From: Tridacna crocea | Lineage: Eukaryota > Mollusca > Bivalvia > Cardiida > Cardiidae | Assembly: GCA_943736015.1 (NCBI GenBank) | Contig: OX031069.1 | Span: 37,358,728-37,422,727 of the forward strand | Direction of reading: 5' to 3' | Length of the DNA: 64,000 nucleotides | Part shown: one piece after another, positions 1 through 10,481 of the stretch | How the letters are laid out: every line of letters begins with the position of its first letter | Numbering within the stretch: the first letter of the stretch is position 1 | Program-made: the position numbers and the translations under genes | The notes under the pieces: generated by a model | Database searches by the model: none | What the model was told of the DNA's origin: nothing | The model's input: only the letters and a program-made list of their open reading frames with translations

Positions 1-107
1 TGAAACAAGTAGCATTTTCCTCTGATAGTATCAGTAAAGAGAGAAAAAAAAAAAGATCTGTAAATTGTCATCGTGAATTAATCAAAATACAGTTGATATG
101 GTGTTAA

Positions 108-740
108 ACAACAAAAAGTAAACATCTCTTCTGGAAAAATATTGTGGATTCTCCTCTTTGTCGTTGCGGGGAAGTTGAATCTAACACACACTACTTCTTT
201 GAATGCAGATTTTATTGTAACATTCGAGTAACACTCAGACAACATATTAGCGTTAAACCTGCTTTTAATATTGATACAGTGCTTTTTGGAGACAATGAAC
301 TCTCCCTTGTCAAAAACGAACAGATCTTTCATGCAGTTCATGATTACATTGGTAAAAGCAATAGATTCTCTTAGTTTTATTCCAATCAAAGGTTAGATCC
401 GCTGCTCTTCTTTTCTGACAATGTAATGTTGCGAACTCTTATACACAAGCATAACTTGTATCTTTTGCTGCCGCTCTGCTGAATCACCAATCACCTTTCC
501 TTTTTTTCTTTTTAATTTTTCAGATAACGAAGCCCTTTTGTTTACAATCATATTATCTGTTTTTTGTAATAATTTCTTTTCCTTTTTGACATTTGATATT
601 ATTGGAGTATCACATAATTCAGTTTAGGGAGAGGAACTATATAAGCAACATGCTTTCGTTCCGATCCTTTTCACATTATTTCTTGTATTGTAAATGTCAA
701 TATATAAAATCAATAAAATAATTATGTTTAAATTAAATTA
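108..740 (+). mobile_element. LINE (non-LTR retrotransposon) 3' fragment
   Basis: An open frame from about 108 to 374 encodes the C-terminal tail of a non-LTR retrotransposon reverse transcriptase. The diagnostic part is the zinc-finger-like cluster SPLCRCGEVESNTHYFFECR, i.e. C-x-C-G ... H-Y-F-F-E-C, which follows the polymerase domain in jockey/CR1-like LINEs of molluscs. The upstream frame is closed by a TAA at 105, so the endonuclease and polymerase domains are absent: a 5'-truncated, dead copy, as is usual for LINEs. An AT-rich 3' UTR-like stretch follows, ending with an AATAAA at 712-717. The clade cannot be fixed from this fragment. Confidence 0.75.
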
Positions 741-1155
741 AGTAAACAAAGGTAGGAAATTTAAGGTTTTGGAAGTGTAGCTGTTTGAACTTTGAAAATT
801 ATGGTGGTAAAAGGAGAAATTGCTGCAAGTAATCATTTTTTCCCGTTTCTGTAATGCCTGCTGAGCCTTTATCAAATATTAAAAAAAAAAAAAGATTTTC
901 TTTTACAGTGACCTTTATCACTGTTTTCTGATGAAACAAGCACGGATATGTGCCATTTCTATTTCTCAATTTTAATTTTTAATAATTTGGTTTGTTCAAC
1001 GTATGTACAACATACATTATCTTCCCATCGTTTAGATTCATAAATACTAAAAGCGTGGAAATTTTAAGAAAACTTTGTACTTTAGAAAGTATTAATCTAT
1101 TAAAGATTAACCCTTCATTCGGTCAAATTATCTCCCTTTTAACTAATTGGTCCAT
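741..1155. other. no gene recognised
   Basis: AT-rich sequence with short homopolymer runs; no coding, RNA or repeat signature recognised. Confidence 0.5.
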
Positions 1156-1237
1156 ATATCGTCGGTTTACCTAAAACTTGTAACCACAGCTTGTAACAGG
1201 CTGTATTTACGAGGTTTTCAAAGTTAACCGACGATAT
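1156..1237. repeat. 82-bp palindrome, family P copy 1
   Basis: Arms of about 37 nt: ATATCGTCGGTTTAC at the left is matched by GTTAACCGACGATAT at the right, around the loop TTGTAACAG. A second copy lies at 38723-38793. Probably a small non-autonomous hairpin MITE. Confidence 0.65.
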
Positions 1238-2560
1238 GACATGCATACATTTACCCTGCTCAACAGCATACTTTTATATATTTTTTTGCAAAACTAAATG
1301 AAAAATGTCTATTTGTATAACCTTCTGGTAATCTTTCTGTTTGACTGACTATTAAAGAAAAGTAAATTAATTCCAATATAAATTGTATTTTGGAGCTATC
1401 TATAGCCTTTTCTTTTCAAAGACATATTTCTCAGAAACATACATTTTTCTTTTCATGGAATCCTCCAGAGACATGAAAAATTTCGTATGTGCATGTCCGT
1501 TTGATAATACATGTAATTAAAAAAATGTCATGTACGTTGTTAAAACGTCTTGAAAGAAAGATGCATTGAAAGCCTTCACTAACATCAACTTACTTTTGGG
1601 TATAGCTGATTATGCTGGATCTTAATTTTGTTATTGGTAGTGATATAGACTAAATGAACATAAATATGTGATTGATGATAAATGTTGACATGCTTATTTT
1701 AAGGGTTCCTGTCTATATGCGGGCATATACTTTTTTGTTAGGTCATGAGGAACATATATATAAACACTAGCCTTATACAACAGAAGGCCTCAATAGTTTC
1801 AGCGTTCAACTGATCACAGCCCAAACATACAGATCGATTAAAGCCAATTTCGTGGAGAGCCAGAATGTCTTGCGTGGTCAAATGGACGTCTTTTTGAATG
1901 TCTGATGTAAATGGACGTATTTTTTTCTTAAAAGCAAGCTGTCTTAATTGTTTGACATTACGTTACATGTCATAAAATTGTAATCTTGATCTATAAAGTC
2001 TGTTAAATGGTATAATTGTTATTGCAATAATTTGATAAGTGATATACCTTAAGTATATTTGCATCTTAAAAGTGACCTCCTCATCTCTTGACCTGTCATC
2101 TTTCATCACGTGGAAATACTGAAGAAGCAAATATTCTGATTTTTGAATCTTTAACAGGCATAGCTTCAACAGAGCGCTCTAGTACTTCACTGCCTGTATA
2201 CTGTCTGTTAAAACAAAAACTTACCTGAGTTACTCATTCTCTCTCCCTCCCTCTCATATACAGTACCTTTATACGCAATATCTTACGCTGTATGTCTGAC
2301 CTTTTTCCCGTCAACCTGTTTTGAGACTGAACAAATATTTGTTCCCTTTTATATATCATATATAGACTATTGCCAATGATATTTTTTCTGCCATGTAGTA
2401 AGACATGTTTATTTTAATGACTAATGGGGAGAGCCGTGGCTAAGTTACTGAACTTGTGGCTTGATTGTTGTCTTTGAACTGTATATGAACTAAAGTTATG
2501 GCTATAGGATATGTTCAAACTAAACTAAGTATATTTGAAAGTGTAACGTATGAATATGTA
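1238..2560. other. no gene recognised
   Basis: 1.3 kb of AT-rich DNA with stops in all frames. No repeat shared with the rest of the window was noticed. Confidence 0.45.
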
Positions 2561-2565
2561 GCCCA

Positions 2566-2998
2566 GATCGGAATCTAGGTTGATCTGGAACCTGCCTAGA
2601 CCAAATTAGAATTATAATCTTATGTAGACCAAAATATATTCTTTTCCATATTTTTTAATCATATTGATTCGCGTATATTTACACCTGAGAGGTATTTTTG
2701 ATAAGCAATTTATTTTTTTTCCACAATTGCTGTGTTCCACATTTTTTTTTTTTTGCTGAAGTGCCAAGCATTCAAAATTTATTCTTACAGTGAATTTCTG
2801 ATTGTATTTTTTTTACTTTGTCAGTTAAGTTCAATAAGATGCTTTATATGTAGTCACACTGTATCAAATAAGAAAATAGTTTGGTTACGGCAGATTGCGG
2901 AGCTGCCCAGCCAAACTGGAACCCTAATTTGGTCTAGATAGAATTCCAGTTTGGTCTAGGCAGATTCTGGATCTGCTTAGATACCAAATTAGACTACG
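2566..2998. repeat. diverged palindromic repeat
   Basis: 2890-2976 is an imperfect palindrome: CAGATTGCGGAGCTG...CCAAACTGGAA faces TTCCAGTTTGGTCTAGGCAG. The word CTAGACCAAATTAGA near 2610, and its complement near 2920 and 2985, suggest a decayed multi-part repeat. A fragment TTCCAGTTTGGTCTAG recurs at 26580. Confidence 0.4.
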
Positions 2999-3311
2999 AC
3001 ATATACATGTATTATGAAACACCACGTAATTCTTATTTCTAGGACATTATAACCAAATTGTGCGTGGATTTTGCTAAAATGGTATAAACACTAAACAATT
3101 ATAGTTCTCTAGCAAAAACGTGGGTCAGTGTTGCTGCTCACGAAAGACCAATTTATAAGTAACGTCCATCTTGGGTAGTAAAACAGTTAGAAAATACGCA
3201 GGAAAAAGTTCTCTTTTTTGACGCTCGTGTCTCGAATTTACAGTCCTGTATCATTGAAATGTCATTGATACATTGAATTCGTTTAGGCTTCAAATCGATC
3301 ACTTGTCTGTA

Positions 3312-3519
3312 TTTAATCTTTTACCTCCTTATCCGAAAATTTTAGAAACCCGAAAGAGAGGGCTTTTGAAAATGCTGGTAACCAGCATTTCCTCCTTTGC
3401 CCACCATGTTTCCACCATCTCAAAATGAGAAATCGTCTATTTAGCGATATTTAACTTGTCTGCAAATGATTTGAATTTGGTTTAAGGCCATGATTTTATC
3501 GTTTGGTGAACAATTTTAA
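3312..3519 (+). mobile_element. TTAA-bounded MITE, family A (diverged)
   Basis: Bounded by TTAA at both ends. It holds the shortened family hairpin (AAAATGCTGGTAACCAGCAT) and the right-end words GTCTGCAAATGATTTGAATT and TCGTTTGGT. See 9466-9695 for the reference copy. Confidence 0.6.
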
Positions 3520-3621
3520 AACACTTAAAGCACCAAATTTATAGACAAATTCAGAAAGGAAAAACAGCTTGAATGACGCTATTTCAGAGGATGTTTTGGT
3601 TAAAATATGTAACAGAATCAG

Positions 3622-3689
3622 CGGAGAAAGTAGATCCAAGATCAGACTGTACGTTCTTTGCAGTCTGATCCTTGATCTGCACTTTCTGC
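3622..3689. repeat. family B hairpin core
   Basis: Core palindrome GATCCAAGATCAGACTGTAC / GCAGTCTGATCCTTGATC flanked by GAAAGTAG...CTGCACTTTC; the outer parts of the element are not recognisable. Confidence 0.6.
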
Positions 3690-3908
3690 TAAAAAGGAAC
3701 ATAAGTCTGTTCTCACGTGTTAAGGATCATCGAATAAAAGTGATTATCAGGCGTGAATCTCAAATATTGCGTGAGGCATGTCTGGATAAAATTAGATTTT
3801 AACTTTGTTATTACTTCAAATGCATAAAACCCCTCTTTCAAACCATCCCCTGCTCTAGTTTTCTAGACATTTTTTGTCTGACTGGTTGTTGAGAGATTTT
3901 TATGGTGT

Positions 3909-4134
3909 TTAACTCATTACCAAACGACAAAATTTTAAGTTTGTCCAAATTGATAGCATATGCAGACGACAAAATAAAAGTGACTGAAATGTGAATATTG
4001 TTTTGTGAAGGGGTAGAACACATTGTGGAAAAAGGAGAAAATTCTGGTTACCAGCATTTTCTCCTTTTCCCACAATGTTTTCTAAAGGCTTTTTTCTCAG
4101 GATCATCAAAATTAGGGATTGTGTGGTAATGGGT
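3909..4134 (-). mobile_element. TTAA MITE, family A
   Basis: Starts at TTAACTCATTACCAAACGAC and ends GTGGTAATGGGT; the right TTAA has mutated to TGGA. The central hairpin (GAAAATTCTGGTTACCAGCA) has one arm mutation. Confidence 0.8.
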
Positions 4135-4141
4135 GGAGGCT

Positions 4142-4665
4142 GTTTTCAACATTATTTCAGTTGTGTCGAGGCAGCCAGTCCACATATCCATCTATTTTTG
4201 ACTGGTAATTGAAACCGTTTTCAACATTATTCCAGTAGTGTCGGGCGACATGAGCACCTGGTCGATTGAAGCACCTGCACAGTTGAAGTCGTTTTCAACA
4301 TTATTACAGTTGTATCGGGCGTCCTAAGCACCTGGTCAGTTGAAGCACCAGCACAATTGAAGCCGTTTTCAACATTATTCCAGCTGTATCAAGACGACCA
4401 GTGCACCTAGTCAATTGAAGCACCTGCACAATTGAAACCGTTTTCAACATTATTCCAGCTGTATCGAGACGACCAGTATTCCTGGTCAGTGGAAGCACCT
4501 GCTCAATTGAAACCGTTTTCAACATTATTCCAGTAGTTTCGGGCGACCTGAGCACCTGGTCGATTGAAGCACCTGCACAATTGAAACCGTTTTCAACATT
4601 ATTCCAGTTGCAACGCTGTGGCCAGTATATTTATCCATTCTTTTTGACGTTTTTTTTTTACCAGT
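4142..4665. repeat. 74/75-bp tandem array derived from a SINE tail
   Basis: The phrase GTTTTCAACATTATT begins at 4142, 4217, 4291, 4365, 4440, 4515 and 4589, so the period is 74-75 bp over about seven units. Each unit also carries GCACCTGGTC and AATTGAAGCACC. The same phrase is the 3' tail of SINE S1 (copies at 36583-36872 and 47729-48010), and the stretch after the array (TTTTACCAGTGCTGGGTG) resembles the S1 body, so the array looks like an amplified S1 tail. Confidence 0.8.
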
Positions 4666-4780
4666 GCTGGGTGCTATTTTCTTCTCCGGCTACTGTTTTT
4701 TGTTGTTTTCAAATCAACCGTAGTTAAACCATTGCTCATTAATGACAGAAGTGTGAATCCTCATGATAGACGGTTGTTTT

Positions 4781-7114
4781 TAGCTCACCTGAGCACATAG
4801 TGCTCAGGGTGAGCTATTGTGATCGATCGTTGTCCGGCGTCCGTCCGTCCGTCCGTCCGTGAACAATTACTTACAAATTCTTCTCCTCTGAAACCGCCCA
4901 ACAGCTTTCAGTGAAACTTCACAGAAATGATCCTTAGGTGATGCACTTTCAAAATACTTCAAAGATTTGAATTCCATGGAGAACTCTGGTTGCCATGGCA
5001 ACCGAGAGAAAAAACTTTAAAAATCTTCTTGTCCCAAACCGTAAGGGCTAAAGCTCTCATATTTTTCATGTAGCATCATCTAGTGACCCTCTACCAAAAT
5101 ACTTCAAATTATGGCCCTAGTGTTGAAAATGGCCCTATGTTGTGGGTTCTTGGATTTCACACGGAGATAAAGAAGGAAATCTTTAAAAATCTTCTTGTCC
5201 CAAACCATAAAGGCTAGAGCTCTCATATATGGCATGTAGTATCATCTAGTGGCCCTCTATTAAAATACTTCAAATAATGGCCCTAGTGTAGAAATTGGCC
5301 CTATGTTGTGGGTTCTCGGATTTCACATAGAGATAAAGAAGGAAATCTTTAAAAATCTTCTTGTCCCAAACCGTAAGGGCTAGAGCTTTCATATTTGGCA
5401 TGTAGCATCATCTAGTGACCCTCTACCAAAATACTTCAAATTATGGCCCTAGTTTGAAAATGGCCCTATGTTGTGGGTTCTCGGATTTCACATAGAGATA
5501 AAAAAGGAAATCTTTAAAAATCTTCTTGTCCCAAACCATAAGGGCTAGAGCTCTCATATATGGCATGTAGTATCATCTAGTGGCCCTCTACCAAAAGACT
5601 TCAAATAATGGCCCTAGTGTGGAAATTGGCCCTATGTTGTGGGTTCTTGGATTTCACATAGAGATAAAGAAGGAAATCTTTAAAAATCTTCTTGTACCAA
5701 ACCATAAAGGCTAGAGCTCTCATATATGGCATGTAGTATCATCTAGTGGCCCCCTATTAAAATACTTCAAATAATGGCCCTAGTATGGAAATTGGCCCTA
5801 TGTTGTGGGTTCTCAGATTTCACATAGAGATAAAGAAGGAAATCTTCAAAAATCTTCTTGTCCCAAACCTTAAGGGCTAGAGCTTTCATATTTGGCATGT
5901 AGCATCATCTAGTGGCCCTCTACCAAAATACTTCAAATTATGGCCCTAGTGTTGAAAATAGCCCTATGTTGTGGGTTCTCGGATTTCACATAGAGATAAA
6001 GAAGGAAATCTTTAAAAATCTTCTTGTCCCAAACCATAAAGGCTAGAGCTCTCATATATGGCATGTAGTATCATCTAGTGGCCCTCTACCAAAAGACTTC
6101 AAATAATGGCCCTAGTGTAGAAATTGGCCCTATGCTGTGGGTTCTCGGATTTCACATAGAGATAAAGAAGGAAATCTTTAAAAATCTTCTTGTCCCAAAC
6201 CGTAAGGGCTAGAGCTTTCATATTTGGCATGTAGCATCATCTAGTGGCCCTCTACCAAAATACTTCAAATTATGGCCCTAGTTTGAAAATGGCCCCATGT
6301 TGTGGGTTCTCAGATTTCACATAGAGATAAAGAAGGAAATCTTTAAAAATCTTCTTATATATGGCATGTAGTATCATCTAGTGGCCCTCTACCAAAATAC
6401 TTCAAATAATGGCCCTAGTGTGGAAATTGGCCCTATGTTATGGGTTCTCCGATTTCACAGAGAGATAAAGAAGGAAATCTGTAAAAAACTTCTTGTCCCA
6501 AACCTTAAGGGCTAGAGCTTTCATATTTGGCATGTAGCATCATCTAGTGACCCTCTACCAAAATACTTCAAATCATGGCCCTAGTGTGGAAAATGGTCCT
6601 ATGTTGTGGGTTCTCGGATTTCACATAGAGATAAAGAAGGAAATCGTTAAATATCTTCTTGTCCCAAACCATAAGGGCTAGAGCTCTCATATATGGCATG
6701 TAGTATCATTTAGTGGCCCTCTACCAAAATACTTCAAATAATGGCCCTAGTGTGGAAATTGGCCCTATGTTGTGGGTTCTCAGATTTCACATAGAGATAA
6801 AGAAGGAAATCTTCAAAAATCTTCTTGTCCCAAACTATAAGGGCTAGAGCTTTCATATTTGGCATGTAGCATCATCTAGTGGCCCTCTACCAAAATACTT
6901 CAAATTAAGGCTCTAGTTAGCTCACCTGAGCACTTTCAAACTTCTCTTAAATATTTATATAACCGGGTTTGGTTAAGAAAGATTATCTTCTTATCTAAAC
7001 CAAGAAGACCCAAAGCTTTGGCCTTGCACTTCGATATTTGGTATTTATCTTCATTGTAAATCTTTACTGCTTGGTACTCAGGTGAGCGATATAGGACCAT
7101 CATGGTCCTCTTGT
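4781..7114 (+). mobile_element. Helentron-like non-autonomous element carrying a satellite
   Basis: Begins TAGCTCACCTGAGCAC, which folds with GTGCTCAGGGTGAGCT into a terminal hairpin, followed by a (GTCC)n tract at 4840-4860. Ends CAGGTGAGC ... AGGACCATCATGGTCCTCTT with a 3'-subterminal stem-loop. GCTCACCTGAG at the start and CTCAGGTGAGC at the end are inverted. No transposase/helicase ORF is present. Satellites carried by Helentron elements are known in oysters; assignment here rests on the end structures and is an inference. This begin/end pair is a very common bivalve repeat. Confidence 0.65.
5025..6915 (+). repeat. 166-bp satellite, about 12 units with dimeric order
   Basis: The anchor CTTCTTGTCCCAAAC (or variants) starts at 5025, 5191, 5357, 5522, 5688, 5854, 6020, 6186, 6351, 6489, 6655 and 6821: period 165-166 bp. 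The step from 6351 to 6489 is 138 bp because unit 9 lacks 28 bp. Two unit types alternate: type A (CTCTCATATATGGCATGTAG, then ATTGGCC) and type B (CTTTCATATTTGGCATGTAG, then AATGGCC). Period and host resemble the ~160-bp bivalve satellites (BIV160/pearl core repeats), not verified. Confidence 0.9.
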
Positions 7115-7132
7115 TTTTTTTGTTTTTCTTAT

Positions 7133-7233
7133 TCAACAAAGAACAATTACACCATTTGAGCCACACTGAAATAGTCGTCCAAAAATGCTATCTATTTGGA
7201 CAAGGCTTAAATTTGTCGTCTAGTAAAGGGTTT
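7133..7233 (+). mobile_element. family A, right-half fragment
   Basis: CACCATTTGAGCCACACTGA to TTTGTCGTCTAGTAAAGGGT matches the right half of the copy at 17888-18116; the left half is missing next to the Helentron-like element. Confidence 0.6.
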
Positions 7234-7744
7234 ATCTATTTCCACGAAGGGTCTATATAATACCAGAAAATGCCTTAAAAGGATACATCATTAAAGAAAA
7301 TATGAGTTATGTTAGATGTTAAATGGAAATGATAGAAAAAAGACGGAAGTTTCTTGCTACAAACAGGTGTTCCTTTATTCCTAATATTTCCTTCATTCCT
7401 AATATTTCTGAAAGAATTTCCTTGTAGATATTTTTCCGAGATAAAGAGATAACTAAGGAAGTCTTGTTCATTTATATTCAGGCTGGAGACGTGCAACAAT
7501 GGTAGCTTTAAGCTAAAAAAAGAAAATCAAGGAGCTTTGAAATGTCAAATGCAGAAGACAAGCCTACTTTCACGTGTCTTTCTTGGTATATTTCGATCTA
7601 TTGCGAGCATGGGAAGGTCGAAAGTGCATGTGTACCGCTGTTAGTCGGTGAAAGACAGTAGTTTGCGGGGACAGAGCATCGACGTCTCATTTCAAAGTTT
7701 CAGGATTCGAATCCCGTGACCGGCAAAGTAAAACTTGAACATAT
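7234..7744. other. no gene recognised
   Basis: Nothing recognised apart from a B-box-like word GGATTCGAATCCC at 7703 with no matching A box. Confidence 0.4.
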
Positions 7745-7880
7745 GTGACCTATCACGCAAAGAGGGACCTTCTGGGAACTGCGAAAAGTTCAGCTCTGGT
7801 AAGACTAGCAATGCACGCTGTCCGATCAGGGTTGACACTTTTCGCAGTACCCAAAAGGTCCCTTTTGCGTGATGGTTCAC
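7745..7880. mobile_element. hairpin MITE, family C2
   Basis: Inverted termini TATCACGCAAAGAGGGACCT and AGGTCCCTTTTGCGTGATGG enclose GGAACTGCGAAAAGT...ACTTTTCGCAGTACC. Related copies are at 44326-44565 and, truncated, at 25686. Confidence 0.75.
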
Positions 7881-7899
7881 AATTGTGAAAGTTGGTCGA

Positions 7900-8166
7900 T
7901 ATGGCTTGCAACACGTAAAAAGGGGCATTCGGACATTTCGTAAAGTGTCGTCCCGGATTAGCCTGCGCAGTCCGCGCAGGGTAATCCGAGACGGTACTTA
8001 ACGACTTCATTAGATTTTGTGCAACAGTAGACTTCCGCAAAACAGAAAATCACATAAAATCGGAAAGTGTCGTTTTGGATTAGCCTGTGCGGACTGCACA
8101 CGATGACCCGAGACGACACTTTACGTAAATGTCCGAATGACCCTTTTCGCGTGCTGCAGGCCATAT
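7900..8166. mobile_element. double-hairpin MITE, family D copy 1
   Basis: 267-bp element with inverted ends TATGGCTTGCAACACG and CGTGCTGCAGGCCATA followed inside by CATTCGGACATTT. It contains two successive hairpins, each of the type AAAGTGTCGTC...AGCCTGCGCAGTCCGCGCAG...GACACTTTACG, separated by about 50 bp. Full copies at 45070-45337 and 46702-46946. Confidence 0.8.
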
Positions 8167-8464
8167 GTTTTGCAGATGTTCTAAGTCCATAAGTCACGGA
8201 CAATGGTTCAATGGTTTTTTTTTTCCAAAAGTGCTCGAGTTTTCTTTTTCGATGAAACAAAAAGAAAATAATGTCTTTAATTCTTAATCCTGCTGGACAA
8301 AATAATGGCTGCGCAGGCCGACTCGAGTCGAAACATTTCACATTTGGTCAATCTAGTGCGTGTCAAAGGATCATTCTGCTTCAGGATTATGTATTTTATT
8401 TTTCAAAGAATGGATGTAAGGCTAAATTATTACGTGCTAACTTCTTGGTATATTGGATGAAAGA
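8167..8464. other. no gene recognised
   Basis: Nothing recognised; short T and A runs near 8220-8270. Confidence 0.4.
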
Positions 8465-8690
8465 GATATAGAGAGTATTTGTTTATTTCTCTTTATTTCA
8501 TGCATTTTTCAGGGAGAAGCTTTATCAAAATCAAAAACAGTTTTTTTTCAGTTATTCCCCGTGGCGCACCTCCTCTGCATAGCAACGAATTACAATATTA
8601 CGTAAAGCGCGACTTCATCAAAATCCACTACAGTTTTTTTTTTTCATTTATTCCCAGTGGCGTACCCCCTCTGCATAGCAACGAAGAAAA
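8465..8690 (+). mobile_element. palindrome-headed element E, partial with internal duplication
   Basis: Starts at the outer end word (AGAGAGTATTTGTTTATTTC) but lacks the palindrome. The body word set (TTTATCAAAATC, CCGTGGCGCACC, GCATAGCAACGAA) occurs twice, at about 8518-8590 and 8612-8685, a ~100-bp tandem duplication. Reference copy at 52855-53314. Confidence 0.65.
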
Positions 8691-8783
8691 AAACAGAGAA
8701 GCGCGTTCTTTTGTTGACCAGTTAAGTGTCCGGGTTTGCTCGAAATCTTCACCACCTTATTACACGTTTATTATCTACTTCAT

Positions 8784-9060
8784 TTAACCTGACCTAAATC
8801 AAAGTCATTTACATAAATTGGTGTTCTAGTCGTTAACATCGGCATCGGTCTGCAAATGCTCGGAATGGTCTCGGAAATATTTCGTACGGTTTACGTTAAT
8901 CAACCCTAACTTACCAGATAAGTAATCGAGACTTTCCAGTCAATAGTGAATAAAGTAAATTTTGCAATTTCAAAGTTAGTTTGTGGTGGAAACAATTCCT
9001 GTTCGGTCAGTGTAGATCCAAGATCAGATTGCACGTTTTGTGGCATTTCCATGGTATCTG
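8784..9060 (-). mobile_element. family B with TTAA-bounded neighbour (long form)
   Basis: TTAACCTGAC...CATTTACATAAATT...CTCGGAA matches 15035-15351 through to the B hairpin (GTGTAGATCCAAGATCAGAT). The hairpin's second arm is lost. Confidence 0.6.
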
Positions 9061-9128
9061 TAATTGACCCTAAATAACAGCAAGGATGAATCTGTTTCTT
9101 ATGTGTATATGACACCTTTTGATAACAT

Positions 9129-9237
9129 AGAAAACATTGTGGCAAAAGGTGAAATTGCTCGTCACTTTGCTACAATGTTTTCCAAAGGCTCCTACAACCA
9201 ATGCGTAGAAATGAGTATCTATGGAGTAAAGGGTTAA
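9129..9237. mobile_element. family A fragment
   Basis: AAAACATTGTGGCAAAAGGT ... CAATGTTTTCCAAAGGCTCC ... AAAGGGTTAA: hairpin half and TTAA end of a degenerate copy. Confidence 0.55.
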
Positions 9238-9319
9238 CACATTCTTTATAGATGGCTGAAAACGCAAAGCACTGAAACTAAGAAAAAACATAATTTATTG
9301 TTATGTTCTTCATTGAACA

Positions 9320-9390
9320 AACGGATAGTTTAGATCAAAGATCAGACTGCATGTTCTGTGCAATTTGATCTTGATCTTCAACGTCTGCAA
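9320..9390. repeat. family B hairpin core
   Basis: GATCAAAGATCAGACTGCAT ... GCAATTTGATCTTGATC; diverged second arm. Confidence 0.55.
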
Positions 9391-9465
9391 AAGACCCATG
9401 ATAATGCCCGTGGCACTGAAAAGATGAAATTAAGAATAATGACCAAAAGTAAATAGCACAGGTTT

Positions 9466-9695
9466 TTAACCCATTACCACACGATCCCTACTTTTGACGC
9501 CCCTAGGAAAGAAGCCTTTAGAAAATATTGTGGGAAAAGGAGAAAATGCTGGTAACCAGCATTTTCTCCTTTTCCCACAATTTTTTCTACCCTTCGAAAA
9601 ACAAATTTCAAATTTTCAGTCACTTTTTTTTTTGTCGTCTGCAAATGCTTTCGATTTAGACAACTCTAAAATATTGTCGTTTGGTAATGGGTTAA
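9466..9695 (+). mobile_element. TTAA-bounded MITE, family A (reference copy)
   Basis: 230 bp from TTAA to TTAA. Inside both TTAA sites the ends are inverted: CCCATTACCACACGA at the left; the right end reads TCGTTTGGTAATGGG, the reverse complement of CCCATTACCAAACGA. In the middle (9528-9580) is a 53-bp palindrome, perfect except for one central base, reading TTGTGGGAAAAGGAGAAAAT into GCTGGTAACCAGC and back. TTAA target sites with CCC-starting inverted repeats are the signature of piggyBac-type cut-and-paste transposons; no transposase is encoded, so this is a non-autonomous MITE. About 30 full or partial copies lie in the window. Orientation is called plus when the AAAGAAGCCTTT side is left. 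Confidence 0.85.
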
Positions 9696-9740
9696 ACGCA
9701 TTTGAATTTATATCATACCATTTAAGAGTATGGAAATTAT

Positions 9741-9943
9741 TGTGAAGATGACAGTCTGTCATTGTATGGTCAGTCCAAGTGTTAGTCGCTGACAGAGAAA
9801 TTAATTTCACAATTATGTTAAAACCTGCCAAATAGCTGTGTCTTTTGTTTACTTTTTGCCGGATTTTAGAATTCTACTTCTGTTACACATGCATGGCCTG
9901 ACAAATAACAAATACGTAACGATAACAGACTGTCATCTTCACA
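9741..9943. repeat. 203-bp unit with 18-bp inverted ends
   Basis: GTGAAGATGACAGTCTGT at 9742-9759 is exactly inverted at 9925-9942 (ACAGACTGTCATCTTCAC), with partial similarity for 8 bp further in. No clear target duplication. Possible small MITE. Confidence 0.5.
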
Positions 9944-10343
9944 GTTTATCACATAACTCTCTTTGTTTTCAATGTGATACAGCCATTACGAATTTTCTTC
10001 TCTCACACATGTGTGAGATAACAAAATAGTGCTGTATTTGGTCAACACTCTGTAATTATACGCTTCATTTCTAAAACAATGCTGACCTAGGTTTCTGAGG
10101 GAAATTAGCGGTCAAAGTTCTTGTTATGATAAGGTTGTTAATTTAATCACTGTTAGACCCAAACAAAAACCAATATTATGCAAGTTTCTTCGGAACTATT
10201 TTCATTCATAATGTACTTGTCAAAGTAAGTGCTCAGGCTTCATGTAAATTTCACTACACATGATACATGTACATGTACATGCCTCTGGTTTAACACGTTT
10301 TGGACTATAACTCTTGTTAATCAGTAATGTGATAAAAAAAAAT
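9944..10343. other. no gene recognised
   Basis: Only a short ACATGT-type repeat at 10258-10280 was noticed. Confidence 0.4.
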
Positions 10344-10481
10344 CTGACACTGGTTGGTTTTTGAGGTAAAAATTTATTAGACTCGTCCACAAAAATGTTA
10401 TTAAGCTCGCCAAAGGCTCGCTTAATAACATTTTTGTAGACTCGTTTTATATTTTTTCATCTCAAAAACCAACTCATGTCA
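10344..10481. mobile_element. 138-bp palindrome, family I
   Basis: Arms of about 65 nt: CTGACACTGGTTGGTTTTTG faces CAAAAACCAACTCATGTCAG; inner arms ACAAAAATGTTATTAAGC / GCTTAATAACATTTTTGT; apex GCTCGCC-AAA-GGCTCGC. Similar in plan to the heads of elements E, F and H but without a body. Confidence 0.7.

Noticed and set aside
4304-4555. 83-codon repetitive frame
   Set aside because: Translation of the 74/75-bp SINE-tail array; the period is not a multiple of three throughout.
4142-6915. CRISPR array
   Set aside because: Regular repeats, but units are contiguous without unique spacers and the sequence is clearly eukaryotic.
7676-7740. Possible tRNA gene (GGATTCGAATCCC)
   Set aside because: No A box at the proper distance and no cloverleaf.
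7958-8341. 127-codon minus-strand open frame
   Set aside because: Covers the two hairpins of family D; open by chance in GC-rich arms.
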